From positions 992,001 to 1,056,000 of the forward strand of contig JACGCM010001620.1 of NCBI GenBank assembly GCA_014058105.1: a stretch of 64,000 nucleotides of DNA, written 5' to 3'. The position numbers and the translations under genes are program-made. Below are positions 24,157 to 35,399 of this stretch, piece after piece. Every line of letters begins with the position of its first letter. Positions within the stretch are counted from its first letter, which is position 1. The DNA is from Kingdonia uniflora. Its lineage: Eukaryota > Streptophyta > Magnoliopsida > Ranunculales > Circaeasteraceae. The notes under the pieces were generated by a model that made no database searches, was not told where the DNA came from, and saw nothing but the letters and a program-made list of their open reading frames with translations.

Positions 24157-24720
24157 CTAGGAGCTGCCAAGCCTTGAGAGTCTATCAGCTGTGCTATTTC
24201 CTTCCCTGTAGGTGTGTGTCATGCTAATATGAAGTCCGCGTCCTAGTTGGGTAGTCATATTCCAAGTTGTACTATGCTTTGCAGGGCATATGTGCGTGCA
24301 TCTATACCAGTTTAAAAGGATTTCCTCGTCGACCTCAACGATAAGTGGAAGCCATCCTTGTAATTTACGGTGCAAAAGACCGTGAAGTACTGCGTACATT
24401 TCAGCTGCTGTATTTGTGCCTTAACCCAGTTCAATGTTGTATCCGAGTAACATACCACCGTGATGGTTGCGAATAATCCCTCCTGCACCACTCATGCCAG
24501 AAGGGAGTGTAGATCCATCACTATTCAGTTTAAAAAAATCTAGAGGAGGGAGAGTCCAACGAACCAAGACAGGCTGTTTGGTGCGCACCGAGTGCCTGAC
24601 CAATCTTTGCACCTGGAGAAAGATGAGATCGCTGAATTTGCAATGTTGCTTTACTTTGGCTTTGGAGATACTCTCGAGTAAATAGATATTGATAGTATGA
24701 ATGATGTTTGAGGTAGACAT
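24157..24720 (-). pseudogene. RNase H domain of the LINE
   Basis: Removes the RNA strand after first-strand synthesis. FFKLNSDGSTLPSGMSGAGG holds the first catalytic Asp, NTAAEMYAVLHGL the Glu, LIVEVDEEILLNW the second Asp, and YREGNSTADRLSRLGSS the last Asp near the C-terminus. One stop (TAA, near 24,420) splits the domain, otherwise the frame is open. All four acidic residues are kept. Confidence 0.8.
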
Positions 24721-24729
24721 GTGTCGCTC

Positions 24730-26900
24730 CTCGTATCTATCAGTACATCGTGCCTTCTATATTTCCCATGCTATAAGAGCAGCTAGCACTCCTCTAACGA
24801 TACCCATCTGAGTGCAGGAGTCTGCGGCCTGAAACCACAGCCCTTGCCGAGTCCACCAGCTATCGTTTACCCCTTGACGAACACCACATACGTTGCCAAA
24901 GTGCGCCCAAACCACCACAGCAGTTTCTTCCTAGATGAGCAGATGGGTTAGCATTTCGATTTTGCTATGATTGTAATAACAACACCGTGATGTAGGAGGG
25001 ATTCTACATTGAATGAATGTGTCTACGGTGATGATTTCCTTCCATGCTTTCTAGCTGAAGATTTGAATTTTGGTTAGTAAGGTGTGATGCCAAATCTACT
25101 TCATACGGCTGTGACCATTTTCCTCGCTGTGCCAAAAATTCTAGGCAGATATTACAGTAAAGTTTTCTTTATCGGACGGCCCCCAAAGTGGTGCGTCTTC
25201 CTCGTCGCTTAGGAAGAACTTGAGGGGTAGTGTTGGCTTCAATTGGTTCAGTATTTCATGCTCTAACAGCGACCAATTCTAGCTGCAGTTGTTCACTATG
25301 ATCTCTTTCACTTTGATATGTTGCGTGCATTCAAGGTTGAGCACATCAGCTAACCGGCCCACCCCTGTCCAGTTGTCGAACCAAAAAATCTTGTCCCCTT
25401 TGCCGAGAGACTAGTTTGTGTTGGCATTCACCGTAGAGAGAAGACCCTTCATCTGTTTCCAAAGTGTGGAGTCCCCTTGTCGCAAACGAGGTATTTCCCC
25501 ATTAATGGTGTACTTGTTTTGGAAGAAGGATGCCCATGTGGAGGTGCTATGAAGGAAATTTCAGCATTTTTTGAGCAAGAAACTATACTTAATGTCCCCA
25601 AGTCGGCGAATCCCAAGTCTGCCTTCAGTTTTGGGAAGGCAAAAGTCATCCCATGCTACCCAATGATTCTTGTTGCGACCGTCAAAACTGCCCCAAAAGA
25701 AGTTAGAAAACATCGACTCGATCATGCTAATGATATCATTAGGAACCGAAATGCACGAAAGCAGGTGTATGGGCATCGAGTTCAAAATGTGGTTGAGGAG
25801 AACAAGCTTACCACCTTGTGAAAGAAGCTTTCCTTGCCAACCTTCTATTCGTCATTGGATTTTCGTGAGTAATTGTTCAAAGTGAATTAACCGCACTCTT
25901 CCATAGCTAATTGGAGCTCCCAAGTATGTTATAGGGAAGGATCGGTGTTGAAATCCGCATGCATTTTGGATGACGTGAGCTCGAGCTACCGTCACATTAT
26001 GGTGTAGATAAACGCCGCTTTTGGCGCTGTTAACAAGTTGACCGGAGGAGGATCCATACCGGGCAAGAAATGCCATTAACCCATAAATTGATCGGTGGCT
26101 TCAATTTAAAAAGATGAGGAAGTCGTCTGCATATAAAAGGTGGGTTACTGGAGAACAACCTTTGGAAGTGTGGAACAACCCAATTTCTCCTTGCACAAAT
26201 CAATCGGAAAGCCCTCGTGAGAGAACTTCTTCTGCAATTATGAATAAGAGTGGAGAAAGGGGATCTTCTTGCCGTAAGCCTCGTGACGATTTGAAGTATC
26301 CCTTGAAGACACCCTGGAGTACTACCAAGAACCATGAGGTTTCAACACATTGGGCAATAAGAGCAACACATCAGGTGGAAAAATTAATTTTTTGTAAAAC
26401 CTATTGCAAGAATTTCCAATCCACCCTGCCATAAGCCTTTGCCATGTCTATTTTGATCACTACGTTAGTACCTCTTACCTTTCTATATAAATCCCCAATC
26501 ATTTCTTAAGCCAAAGTAATGGTCTCCCTGATATCCTTGCCCCGAATGTAAGCTCCTTGATTGCCAAAAATTAGTTTATAAAGCATTTTGCTGAGTCTGT
26601 TAGCAATAATGGAAGAGAAAAAAATTTGTAGACAAGTGAGCACAAACTGATTGGTTTGTAGTCCCCTAGATTTGTTGGGGTATCCACTTTAGGTATAAGG
26701 GTAAGAAAGGAAGAGGGATTGAACCTGGATAGCGGAGCGCCGTTAAAGAATTCTTTGGCAGCGCCATGAAGGTCCTCTTTGATTATGTCCCAACATGAGA
26801 TAAAGAACATCTATGTGAAACCATCACTGCCCGGAACACTGTCGCCGGATATGTTGAAAACACTGTCACTTAATTCTTCCAAGGATGGGATACAAGTAAG
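24730..26900 (-). pseudogene. Reverse transcriptase and zf-RVT region of the LINE
   Basis: The RT starts upstream with the block SSFLTLIPKVDTPTNLGDYK and PISLCSLVYKF (26,571-26,810). It continues to LLYADDFLIF at about 26,110-26,145, with an intact YADD active site, and then FPITYLGAPISYGRVR (25,852-26,076). The segment WVAWDDFCLPKTEGRLGIRR (25,561-25,785) and the Cys/His-poor zf-RVT-like stretch follow. Several shifts break it into pieces of 70-100 codons. Confidence 0.8.
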
Positions 26901-27164
26901 GCTTGCCTCGTCGTCCGCGGTGATAACGTGAGGAATGCATTCAAGAAGGTATGCATCCTCGGTTGTAGTTGTGGCCTGTAATACCTCTCAAAAATAGCTC
27001 ATCGTGGCATCATGAATTGCCTCCACCTAGGTTACTACAGTTCCATCAGGAAGAGTAAAGTCGGATACAAAAGTTCTCTTTTGATTGACTTGTTACATGT
27101 TCTTGTTGTACCCTGCCGAGCTCAGCACCAATCTGATCGTCCCACCCATCTTGCAGTATGTAAT

Positions 27165-28085
27165 CTAGTTGAACCATTTTATCCTATAGAGCGTGTATGT
27201 TTTGAGTGACATTTCCAAAAAAAATTGTATTTCATGCTCTGAGTTCCTGGCAAACCTTCTTGAGCTTGAAAGCGAAAGAGGATAAGTAGCTTCCAAAAGC
27301 ACCACTAGGCCTGTTTTCTGCCACCTAGTAAAGGTTGCATGCGATGCCCACATTTTCAAGAAATGGAATGATCTTGGTCCTTGGTGTAGGCTGTTGCTGA
27401 ATGATAGAAAGAGTAGAGAGTGGTCCGAACACACCCGTTCTAAATGTGTAATTTTATAAATAGGAAAGAGAGCTATGAGGCCTCGGTTTACCAAAGTTCT
27501 GTCTAACTATGCCCACTGCCTTGTGTTGTCTTGGTGGTTATTGCACCATGTGTAACTGGATTCGGTGAACGAAGTCTCTATGAGGCCAGCTGCCTGAATC
27601 GTATCCTCGAACTTCGTCAAGGATCTATGTGATGAGCGTCTACCCCCAAGTCGTTCTGATTGATGTCTTACAGTGTTAAAATCCCCAATAGCACACCATG
27701 GATCGCTCATTATCGATGTTATGTCTTTAATGTATTCCCATAATGTTCTACGCTCGGCGATATCGCATTTGGTGTAGACAATAGTTACGATGGTGCTCCA
27801 TTGGTTGTTGTTGTTACTCATTTTGCAATGTAACAATTGGTTAGAAGCAAAAACCAATTCCACATCATATTCTTATGTCCACAAAACCTAAATCTTCCCT
27901 CCCATAGACTGATTAGACAAAAAGGAATTGCAATTAATTCTACGACCCAAAGTAGGACCTTGAGAAGCATCTTGAAAAGGTTTCAGCAACACCACAATCG
28001 AAATATGGCACTGTTTGATTATCTTCTTGAGATGGTTTATTGTTTTGGCATTGCCAATGCCCCTACAATTCTAAACAAGTAATGG
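27165..28085 (-). pseudogene. AP-type endonuclease domain of the LINE
   Basis: Nicks target DNA for target-primed reverse transcription. The start shows NCRGIGNAKTINHLKK at about 28,010-28,060. Downstream are WCAIGDFNTVRHQSERLGG (27,507-27,863), with the catalytic Asp and Asn, and ERVCSDHSLLFLSF (27,165-27,494), with the Asp-His pair. Frameshifts separate these blocks, but the signature residues remain. Confidence 0.8.
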
Positions 28086-28213
28086 ACCTGACACCATTTA
28101 AATGGTTAAAGGTTTAAGGACGCTCTTGCTCCTCGAGACTGCGCTGAGTGATGTACGTTGTGATGCCGTCTTCTCCACTATTTCATACACATAATTAGCT
28201 GTAATTTTCCCAC

Positions 28214-28711
28214 TTACCATAGCCAATCCCCATCGTCAACTGATATCCCCATCGACAGCGCTATATCGTGTTTCTCCACTCTCATGCTATGATTGTGATC
28301 GAGCCCGGCAACATTTGGCTCAGCCATGTGACCCCAATTTGTATTAATGTTGCTCCCAATTTCATCTATCGTGTTAAAAGTTGTGGCAGTTATGTTCAGA
28401 TCCGAAGATGTGAATGAGATCAAAGGCATGCCCTTCTTCAACAAGGAAACTTTAGTATCTGGTTTGAGCACTTCTAGTACAGGCCAGACTGCGTTCACAG
28501 CGGCTATACTTGTATCGTCAGGGGAAAGGTGTGGAGAGGATTCAAAAACCGAGTTAATAGAATCCAAAATCGAGGAGAGATCAAGGTACAACACAGTTTC
28601 AAAAAAGGAGCTACGAGGGGTGAAAGAGAGAGGAGGTTGGGGCCAAGGGATGGACGATATGGGGAGAGAGAGAGATTCGGTAGAAGTACTCGCAGCCATG
28701 ATCGAATACAA
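28214..28711 (-). pseudogene. Short N-terminal ORF of the LINE
   Basis: An open frame of 165 codons near the 5' end of the LINE; an internal Met (MAASTSTES) at 28,699 may be the real start. It is Ser/Pro/Leu-rich and shows no DUF4283 or zinc knuckle, which plant LINE ORF1 proteins normally have. It probably represents the first part of ORF1, joined to ORF2 by an internal deletion. Confidence 0.5.
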
Positions 28712-28890
28712 CTAAAAAGGATGAAGTACAATAGAAAAAAGAGATGCAGGAAGAAAGAAAAATCAAGGCTCTGATAGAACCCTAAGAGGAGTCGAGAAGG
28801 GATGAAAACCCTAGCAGGAGAAATAGCTAGGGTTAGGGCTACGAGGGAGGAAGACGACTCTCATTTAGGTGGAGCAGGACTTATGTCATC

Positions 28891-28906
28891 GATATTAAGG
28901 GTATTA
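28891..28906 (+). repeat. LINE target-site duplication, right copy
   Basis: Identical 16-mer to 23,942-23,957. The pol frame of B continues directly after it with the codons for SPSVCMHKI. Confidence 0.9.
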
Positions 28907-29610
28907 GTCCTTCTGTATGCATGCATAAAATCAATCTTGAGGATAATACAAAAAAGTTTCTAGAAGGGCAGCGAAGGCTTAACCCGACTATGGCCAAGGT
29001 TGTGAGAAAGGAAATTCTGAAATTGCTAGATGCTGAGATTATTTATCCCATTTCTGATAGCCCATGGGTGAGCCCTATTTATGTTGTTCCTAAGAAGTCA
29101 GGAATTACTGTTGTAAAGAATGATCACAATGATCTTGTCCCCACCCGCATGACCACAGGGTGACGAGTGTGCATAGACTATAGAAAGCTTAATTCGGTCA
29201 CACGAAAAGACCACTTTCCCTTGCCATTCATGGACCAAATGCTTAAACTTCTTGTCGATCATGAATATAATTTTATTCTTGATGGGCATTCTAGATACAA
29301 TCAAATACCCCTCGCTCTAGAGGATCAAGAAAAAACCACGCACACCTGTTCTTTTAGCACTTTTGCCTATCGTCGCATGCCGTCTGGGTTATGCAACGCT
29401 CCTACTATATTTTAAAGATGCATGTTAAGCATATTCTCTGATATGGCGGAGTATTTTCTTGAGGTCTTCATGGATGAATATTTTCTCTTTGGTGATTTGT
29501 TTGATCAATATCTCCACCATTTATCCCTTGTCCTAGCTAGGTGTCAACGGAAACATCTTGTGCTAAACTGGGAAATATGTCACTTCATGGTGAAGAAGGG
29601 CATAATTTAA
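28907..29610 (+). pseudogene. Reverse transcriptase of B
   Basis: Copies the element RNA into DNA. Blocks in order: RRLNPTMAKVVRKEILKLLD, PISDSPWVSPIYVVPKKSG, a TGA where C has TGG (29,161-29,163), then VCIDYRKLNSVTRKDHFPLP, FRRMP-like AYRRMPSGLCNAPTIF, a further stop near 29,415, and VFMDEYFLFGDLFD. The active site reads FMDE where C has FMDD, so the second catalytic Asp is lost. Confidence 0.85.
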
Positions 29611-29634
29611 GAACATGCTATTTCTGAAAAGGGA

Positions 29635-30330
29635 ATGGAAGTTGATAAAGAAAAGGTGGACGCCATCTCTAGCCTCCTGCCCCCACGAAATATTAAGGAT
29701 GCTCGATCATTCCTGGGGCATGTTGGATTTTATAGACGTTTTGTTCCAGAATTTAGCAAAATTGCTCAACCCCTTAGCAATCTCCTCGCTAAAGATATTA
29801 TCTTCTTATTCGATGGTCCTTGTCTTGATGCTTTTGAGAATCTCATGACATATCAGGCATCTTCACTTCACTTATCATCCAACCTCCTAATTGGAATGAA
29901 CCTTTTGAGTTAATGTGTGATACATCTGACTATGCCATTGGGGCTATTTTGGCACAACAGATTGATAATCATCAACGCATCATTTATTATGTCAGTAAAA
30001 CTCTTAATGATGCGCAGCTGAATTATACAACCAGAGAAGAAGAGCTTCTAGCGATAGTCTTTTCTCTAGAGAAATTATGTTCTTATCTCCTAGGTTTAAA
30101 AGTAATAGTCTATACAGATCACGCTGCTATCAAGCACCTTCTCTCCTTGAAGGACACCAAGCAGCGTTTGATCCAGTGGATAATGTTACTTTAGGAGTTT
30201 GATATCGAGATTCAAGATAAAAAAAAAGGTGTCGAGAATGTTGTAGCTCACCACCTTCTCGATTGGACTATGATTCCTCAGATCAGTCATTACCTATTTG
30301 TGAGTCATTTTCCGATGATCAACTAATGTC
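29635..30330 (+). pseudogene. RNase H domain of B
   Basis: A connection segment (ARSFLGHVGFYRRFVPEFSK) precedes the RNase [20 protein letters not shown] with the first Asp, [18 protein letters not shown] with the Glu, and [20 protein letters not shown] with the second Asp. Shifts occur near 29,900 and a stop near 30,195. It ends in a decayed linker to integrase. Confidence 0.8.
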
Positions 30331-30437
30331 CATTCGCATAATGCCTTCCACACCATGGTTTATGGACATTGCGAATTATCTTGCTGCATAGAAAATTCGT
30401 ACCTTTTGGACCAAGCTTAATAAAAGCAATATCCTGA

Positions 30438-31646
30438 GTGAGGTCCGATGTTGTTTCTAGGATGATCCATACTTACTCAAGTATTGCTCTGATCAAATTA
30501 TTCGCTGATGTGTCCCAGATTCTGAACATACCAAAATCATTAAATTTTGCCATACCCACGCTTGTGGTGGCCTCTTCAGTTCTAAAAGGACATCTGCAAA
30601 AAATTTGCAATATGGTTTTTATTGGCCAACCTTATTTTGTGATGCCCAAGAATTTTGCAAGGCTTGTGATAGATGCCAGAAAATATGAGCCTTGTCTCGT
30701 CGAAATATGATGCTCCTAAACCTTATTTTGATTATTGAACCCTTTGATGTTTGGGGAATCGACTTCATGGGTACATTTACACCATCTTCAGGGTATACAT
30801 ACATCATGTTAGCAGTTGACTATGTAACTAAGTGGGTAGAGGCCATTCCTACCAAAACCAATAATAGTTCAGTTGTTGTCAAGTTTCTATAAGAGAACAT
30901 TTTCTCCCGTTTTGGTATGCCGAGGACGATCATTAGTGATGGAGGGTCGCATTTCAGCAGTAGAATATTTGCGAACTTAATAAAATAATATGGAGTAACA
31001 TATAAGGTAGCTACACCTTACCATCCGCAGACTAGTGGACAGGTGGAGGTTTCAAATCGAGAAATTAAAAATATTCTCCAAAAGAAGTTAAATGCAAAAC
31101 GCAAATATTGGTCAACTCGACTAACTGATGCTCTTTCGGCTTACCGTACAACTTTCAGAACACCTATTAGAATGTCTCCATACCGATTAGTCTACGGAAA
31201 AACGTTTCACCTCCCTGTTGAATTGGAACACCGTGTCTATTGGGCAATAAAAACATTAAATTTTAACATTGGGAAAGCCGGTTTACATCATAAGGTTCAA
31301 CTCAATAAGTTAGAAGATCTACGGAATGATGCATACCAATCAAGAAAGAACTAAGGAATGCATGAAAGCATTTTATGACAAAAATCTTTTACAAAAATCT
31401 TTTGAACCAAATCAAAAAGTCTTGTTGTACTATTCTCAGTTGTATTTGTTTCCTGGCAAATTTCAATCTCGATGGACTGGCCTTCTCATTGTCAAAACAG
31501 TTTATTCACATGGTGGAGTTACGGTTACAAAACCTAGCACTGGCAAAATGCATAAAGTGAACGGTCAATGGCTTAAGCCATATTATGAGCATTTTAGCTT
31601 CACCAATGAAGACTTAAAGCTCTTGGACTCAGTCTATGAAGAGTGA
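30438..31646 (+). pseudogene. Integrase of B
   Basis: Inserts element DNA into the genome. The zinc domain reads CHTHACGGLFSS, where the second zinc His of the usual GGHF is lost, while CKACDRC is intact. The core has WGIDFMGTF (first Asp, 30,750s), IISDGGSHF (second Asp, 30,930s) and [14 protein letters not shown] with the Glu. It is followed by [20 protein letters not shown] and the C-terminal segment 31,326-31,646. A TAA at about 30,891 and further breaks inactivate it. Confidence 0.85.
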
Positions 31647-33054
31647 CATCCATATCTTTTTTACCTAACTTTCACTTAGTTTGGGGGTTCCTCGTTTCGT
31701 CTAGTTAAAAATAATAAACTTAACGCTATCTGGGAGGCAACCCATGTTATATCAGGTACTATGCTCCAATTTTCTTTTTCCCATCTTTTAGGTATATACT
31801 CAAACATTGGGGCAATGTTTCTTTCTAGTTTGGGGGTGGGGGAAAATCATTCACATTTTTCACTCTTTTTTGGAAAAAGATAGGTCATTATGGTAATTTA
31901 CGAGACTCTTTAGCAAGTTTCTATAAGCTTAGAAGTATTTGGTTATGGTCTAAATATTTTGATCGTAAAAGCCATAAAATTTAAATTTTCATCAAATACA
32001 TGCTTAGAAAATTTTGGAACACTATCTTAAGCTAAATGTATTACCCTTTAATTAAAAGAAATTTTCACGTTAACTGATATTTCTTGAAACAAATGCACTT
32101 CTCGGTAGTATTACATTTGTAATTTTTGTTAGAATTTTGACCAATCAAAGGGAATCTAGTATTTGAGGTAGGAATGATCCACTACAAGAGAAATAATTGT
32201 CTGAGAATAAGTTCAATCCTGAAGTAATATAATAGGGATTTCTATAAGCCAAAATAGCTCTAAAAACTTTCACGATGCAAGGCATACTCGCATGATTAGA
32301 ATTTAAAGATGAAAAACTATCACAAATCTCTAGTATAGTCATGAACTATGTGAAAAGAGTAAGGAAAAATGTCGATATGTGAGAATCCAGAGCCTAGGTC
32401 ACGAAGGGGCACTAAACCCCGACAACCTAAGCTAACTGGCTGGGATTATCGACCAAAGACTCATATTACAGAGGCTTCACTAAAGAAATAAGTACCAAAA
32501 TAAAAAAGGCTTATAGTTATTCCCCAAAATCAATAACAGGATTCGAATTAACTATGGCACTTGTCAAACTGATCGATGGATTTATTTTAAGAAATACAAA
32601 ATGACTGGATATTGACTCAAGAACCTCTAAATAAAGTTGTAAGTGTAAAAACTATTTTCACAATACTTGAGGATATTTGAAAAATATGTAAAATCTTATT
32701 TAATTATTGGGTAGTATCTCTAATTTCATATAGTTCTCCAAGATCTCTAGTTATATATATGTGAAAGAATTAAATTTTAGGGGTTCACCTTCTTAATATT
32801 TTTACTATTATCAGATATCAATAAGTTCGCTGAAATGACCTAATAAGTATCTAAACTACTAAAATGCCTTTATTGACTTTTGTGGGTATAGTCACTGCAA
32901 ACCCTCACGAGACAAAATTCATCCCATATGGGTAACCAATAGGTTTAATGGCTTATTGCATATGCTAAATGCAATCGTCCTAACCACGAAAAGGTTATAT
33001 TTTTATTCTTTTTCTTTGCACGAAGACTAACAAACTTTAAGTTTAGGGGTGTTT
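31647..33054 (+). other. 3' noncoding region of B with three purine-rich tracts
   Basis: Where full Athila elements have an envelope-like ORF, this 1.4-kb stretch has no sense ORF of note. AGTTTGGGGGT occurs at 31,678 and 31,827, and a variant (AGTTTAGGGGT) at 33,041 is the true polypurine tract. A minus-strand frame at 32,145-32,342 (MTILEICDSF) is shared with C. The stretch around 32,385-32,470 is very similar to 61,490-61,575. Confidence 0.6.
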
Positions 33055-34363
33055 GATGGGCATGTAAAAATGCCTATTTTACCCTACTTATTTAAGGGTT
33101 CTAGACTTCATTTTATTGTTATAAAGATTAATTATTAATTAATTATTGTTTTAGGTTATGTCAGATAAGAGTGTACAAAAAGTTAAATTTGAGTGTTAAA
33201 GCTACAACTGTTGAAGACCACCTATCTAAGCTATAACTCAGAGCATCTCTAATAGAAAACAAATCTCAAGAGAATATTTGACATATTGAGAATATTTTAT
33301 TATGACTAGGAAGATTTTATTGAGTATAATGAATATTTCACTGAGAATAGAATCTTCAAGAAAATAGCAGTTGTGGAGATGTGACAAGCAGGCAGGCTTA
33401 TATTAGCCCAAAATTTTTAAAACTTTTTGGAGAAGTTGCCAATATATGAAGATATTTTTTCAGATTGTTATATTGAGTATATATTTCTGGATAAATTCTA
33501 AAATTCGATTATATTTGATTTCGCAAAAATAATCACTTACTAAATATGTAACCCTCACCTTCATCTATAAAAGGAGAGGTCTTGACCATGAATGATCATC
33601 CAATTTTGAGAGCTTGAGAGCATTGCTTAGAGATCAAAGAGATTAAAGTTCTTGGAGTTGCTTGTAACCCCGAAGCAATTGACCTTTTGTAAGTTTTATT
33701 TGATCAATAAAGTGCATTTTCCCATTATCATCACGTCTTTCTTTTTACTAGTATGTTGTATTTTAGGATTCATGTCTAGCTAAACCATCATCTAGGGGAG
33801 GGGATTAAGCCGTATACAATATATATTTAATGTGATCAATTAAACGTAAATTGCTCATTTTGTTTTAACGTCAAACCATCTTTATGTTAACAATTTTATT
33901 ATTGGTTCATGATCAAATTGATATAAATCAAGTTTTATGAATGTTAATGTAGTTTATTTTAGTTGCACAATTTTTATTAATATTGGATTGTGAATCAAAG
34001 ATTAAGGGAACGTATTTAGCTTGCTTTAACGTTTCGTATTTTCACATATGATTTCTCATCTAATGTATTTTGATTAATTTACTTCTTAAGAGATGGCAAA
34101 TAGACATATGGTCAAAATCATTATTTCATCCAAGAATAATTTATGCTTGTATTTATGTTGAGAATATATTTACCGTGAATCCCCGTTTCCCCCCTAGTCT
34201 TTAATCTATTTGTAACCCAAAAATCTTGTGAAATTTTCTTTAGTTCTTTTATTTATTAGTTTAGTAGTTTGATTTGAAAACATTATCTAACGATTATTTG
34301 GCCTAGTGAGCGACAAAACTTGAAACTTATATTAACAAAACCAGATTTGATATAGTTTTATCA
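33055..34363 (+). repeat. 3' LTR of B
   Basis: 1,309 bp, TGATGGGCATG to TTTTATCA. It is complete and shows the uninterrupted sequence across the site where A entered the 5' LTR (CTTTATGTTAACAATTTT at about 33,882-33,899). The TATA region lies near 33,565. Confidence 0.85.
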
Positions 34364-34594
34364 TCTGTGGAGTTGAGATAATGGTGTTGAAGGTGAAGGA
34401 AGAATAAACAGAGAGATGAGAGAAGTAAAAAAGCATAAAGGGAAGAAGAACTAGCTGTTGTGGGAAATCATAGCTAGCGGTGGTGTTTTAATTACTGTGC
34501 GGTAATCAAAACACTGTCGCGAGCCCACAACGGCTAGTTTTGGCATCCCAACGGTTATTTATTTTAGATATATATATGCTGGCTGGAGATGCTC
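34364..34594. mobile_element. Right end of the PIF/Harbinger element
   Basis: This stretch would be the upstream end of the transposase-bearing element once B is removed. It ends GGCTGGAGATGCTC followed by TAA (34,595-34,597), matching the GAGCATCTCCAGC-type termini and 3-bp TNA targets of plant Harbinger/Tourist elements. The left terminus is outside the window, so pairing of the ends could not be checked. Confidence 0.5.
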
Positions 34595-34597
34595 TAA

Positions 34598-35399
34598 CAA
34601 CAAGCCCTCTACTTCAGCTCAACAATGCCAGGATTTTAGATCTAACACAGGATTCTTCAGTGGTGTTTGGCTGAAATGAAGACTGCGCCTTTGTCGCGTC
34701 TTGACAGTATTTTGTTGATAATCCACCACTTCGACAACTCCACTTCGGTCACTTATGATTCGGAGTTCATGTCCGATTCAGGGAGCACACAGAACTTTGA
34801 TGCCCTCCTGTCGATTTATACAATAGGTGGAATGTACTTAATGTTAAATGCGATAAGTTTCATGCGATATGGAAGAGTATTGATAGACGGGTGAGAGGTG
34901 TTCCACTGGCCTATTTTCTGTGTGAAGCCAGTGACGAATGGTATGAGAAATACAACCAGTCGTTCCCATTCGAGACTCCATACGATATATTTTTACCGGT
35001 ACTACATCCCGCTTGATGAGTTTTCTGTAAGTTACCAACTTTCCAACAATGGACGGGATTCGATTCCCCTTACTGAATGGTCTGAGTTTAATCCCTACAT
35101 CAGTCGTGAATGATGAATTAAGTTTAATTGCATCTGTTTTGAGTTTCATTTTGTACGTAAAACTACTATTTTAAGAATTGCAATTGCATTTCCATTTAAA
35201 TTTAAGACTAAAAAAATTTGATAATTATTTATTGAATATAAAGAAATGGGACATCAGGTCCTACAAGTACATATATAGAGAAACAAAAGTCTACAATATA
35301 AATAGTTCAACATTGATGCACACAATAAAAATATACGTCTACAAGAACACTCATATCACACTTATTTCTACTGAGATGGGCCAATATCATCTCTAGTAC
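34598..35399. other. Unassigned sequence with short ORF fragments
   Basis: A plus-strand frame at 34,667-34,894 and a second one in another frame (FHAIWKSIDRRVRG, about 34,850-34,900; YEKYNQSFPFETPYDIF, about 34,950-35,000) look like pieces of one decayed gene. The second piece faintly recalls Harbinger ORF1 proteins, but I would not assign it. From 35,120 to 35,399 I see only AT-rich sequence. Confidence 0.3.

Larger units (their letters stand above)
23958..28890 (-). mobile_element. L1-type LINE inserted in the pol of B
   Basis: A 4.9-kb non-LTR element on the minus strand. Its A-rich 3' tail appears as T-rich sequence at 23,958-23,991. From 5' to 3' it has a short N-terminal ORF, an endonuclease, RT, zf-RVT region and RNase H. 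The 16-bp target duplication and matching empty site in C fix both ends. RNase H at the C-terminus is typical of plant L1 elements. The usual long ORF1 with an RNA-binding domain is not seen, so part of it seems deleted. Confidence 0.9.
4258..34363 (+). mobile_element. Athila-like Ty3/gypsy retrotransposon B, interrupted by elements A and LINE
   Basis: After removing A (14 kb) and the LINE (4.9 kb), about 11 kb remain: LTR of about 1.3 kb, primer-binding site TGGCGTCGTTGCC, long leader, gag, protease, RT, RNase H, integrase, a noncoding 3' region, polypurine tract and 3' LTR. Gene order and sequence match element C (53,049-63,288) closely. Both LTRs start TGATGG; the 3' LTR ends ATCA. The expected 5-bp duplication is poor (GTTGT before, TCTGT after), consistent with age. 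All genes are broken. Confidence 0.85.

Noticed and set aside
25477..25821. 114-codon plus-strand ORF
   Set aside because: Shadow of the LINE RT region on the minus strand.
31647..33054. Envelope-like gene of an Athila element
   Set aside because: No sense ORF above 60 codons exists in this region in B, nor one with membrane segments in C.
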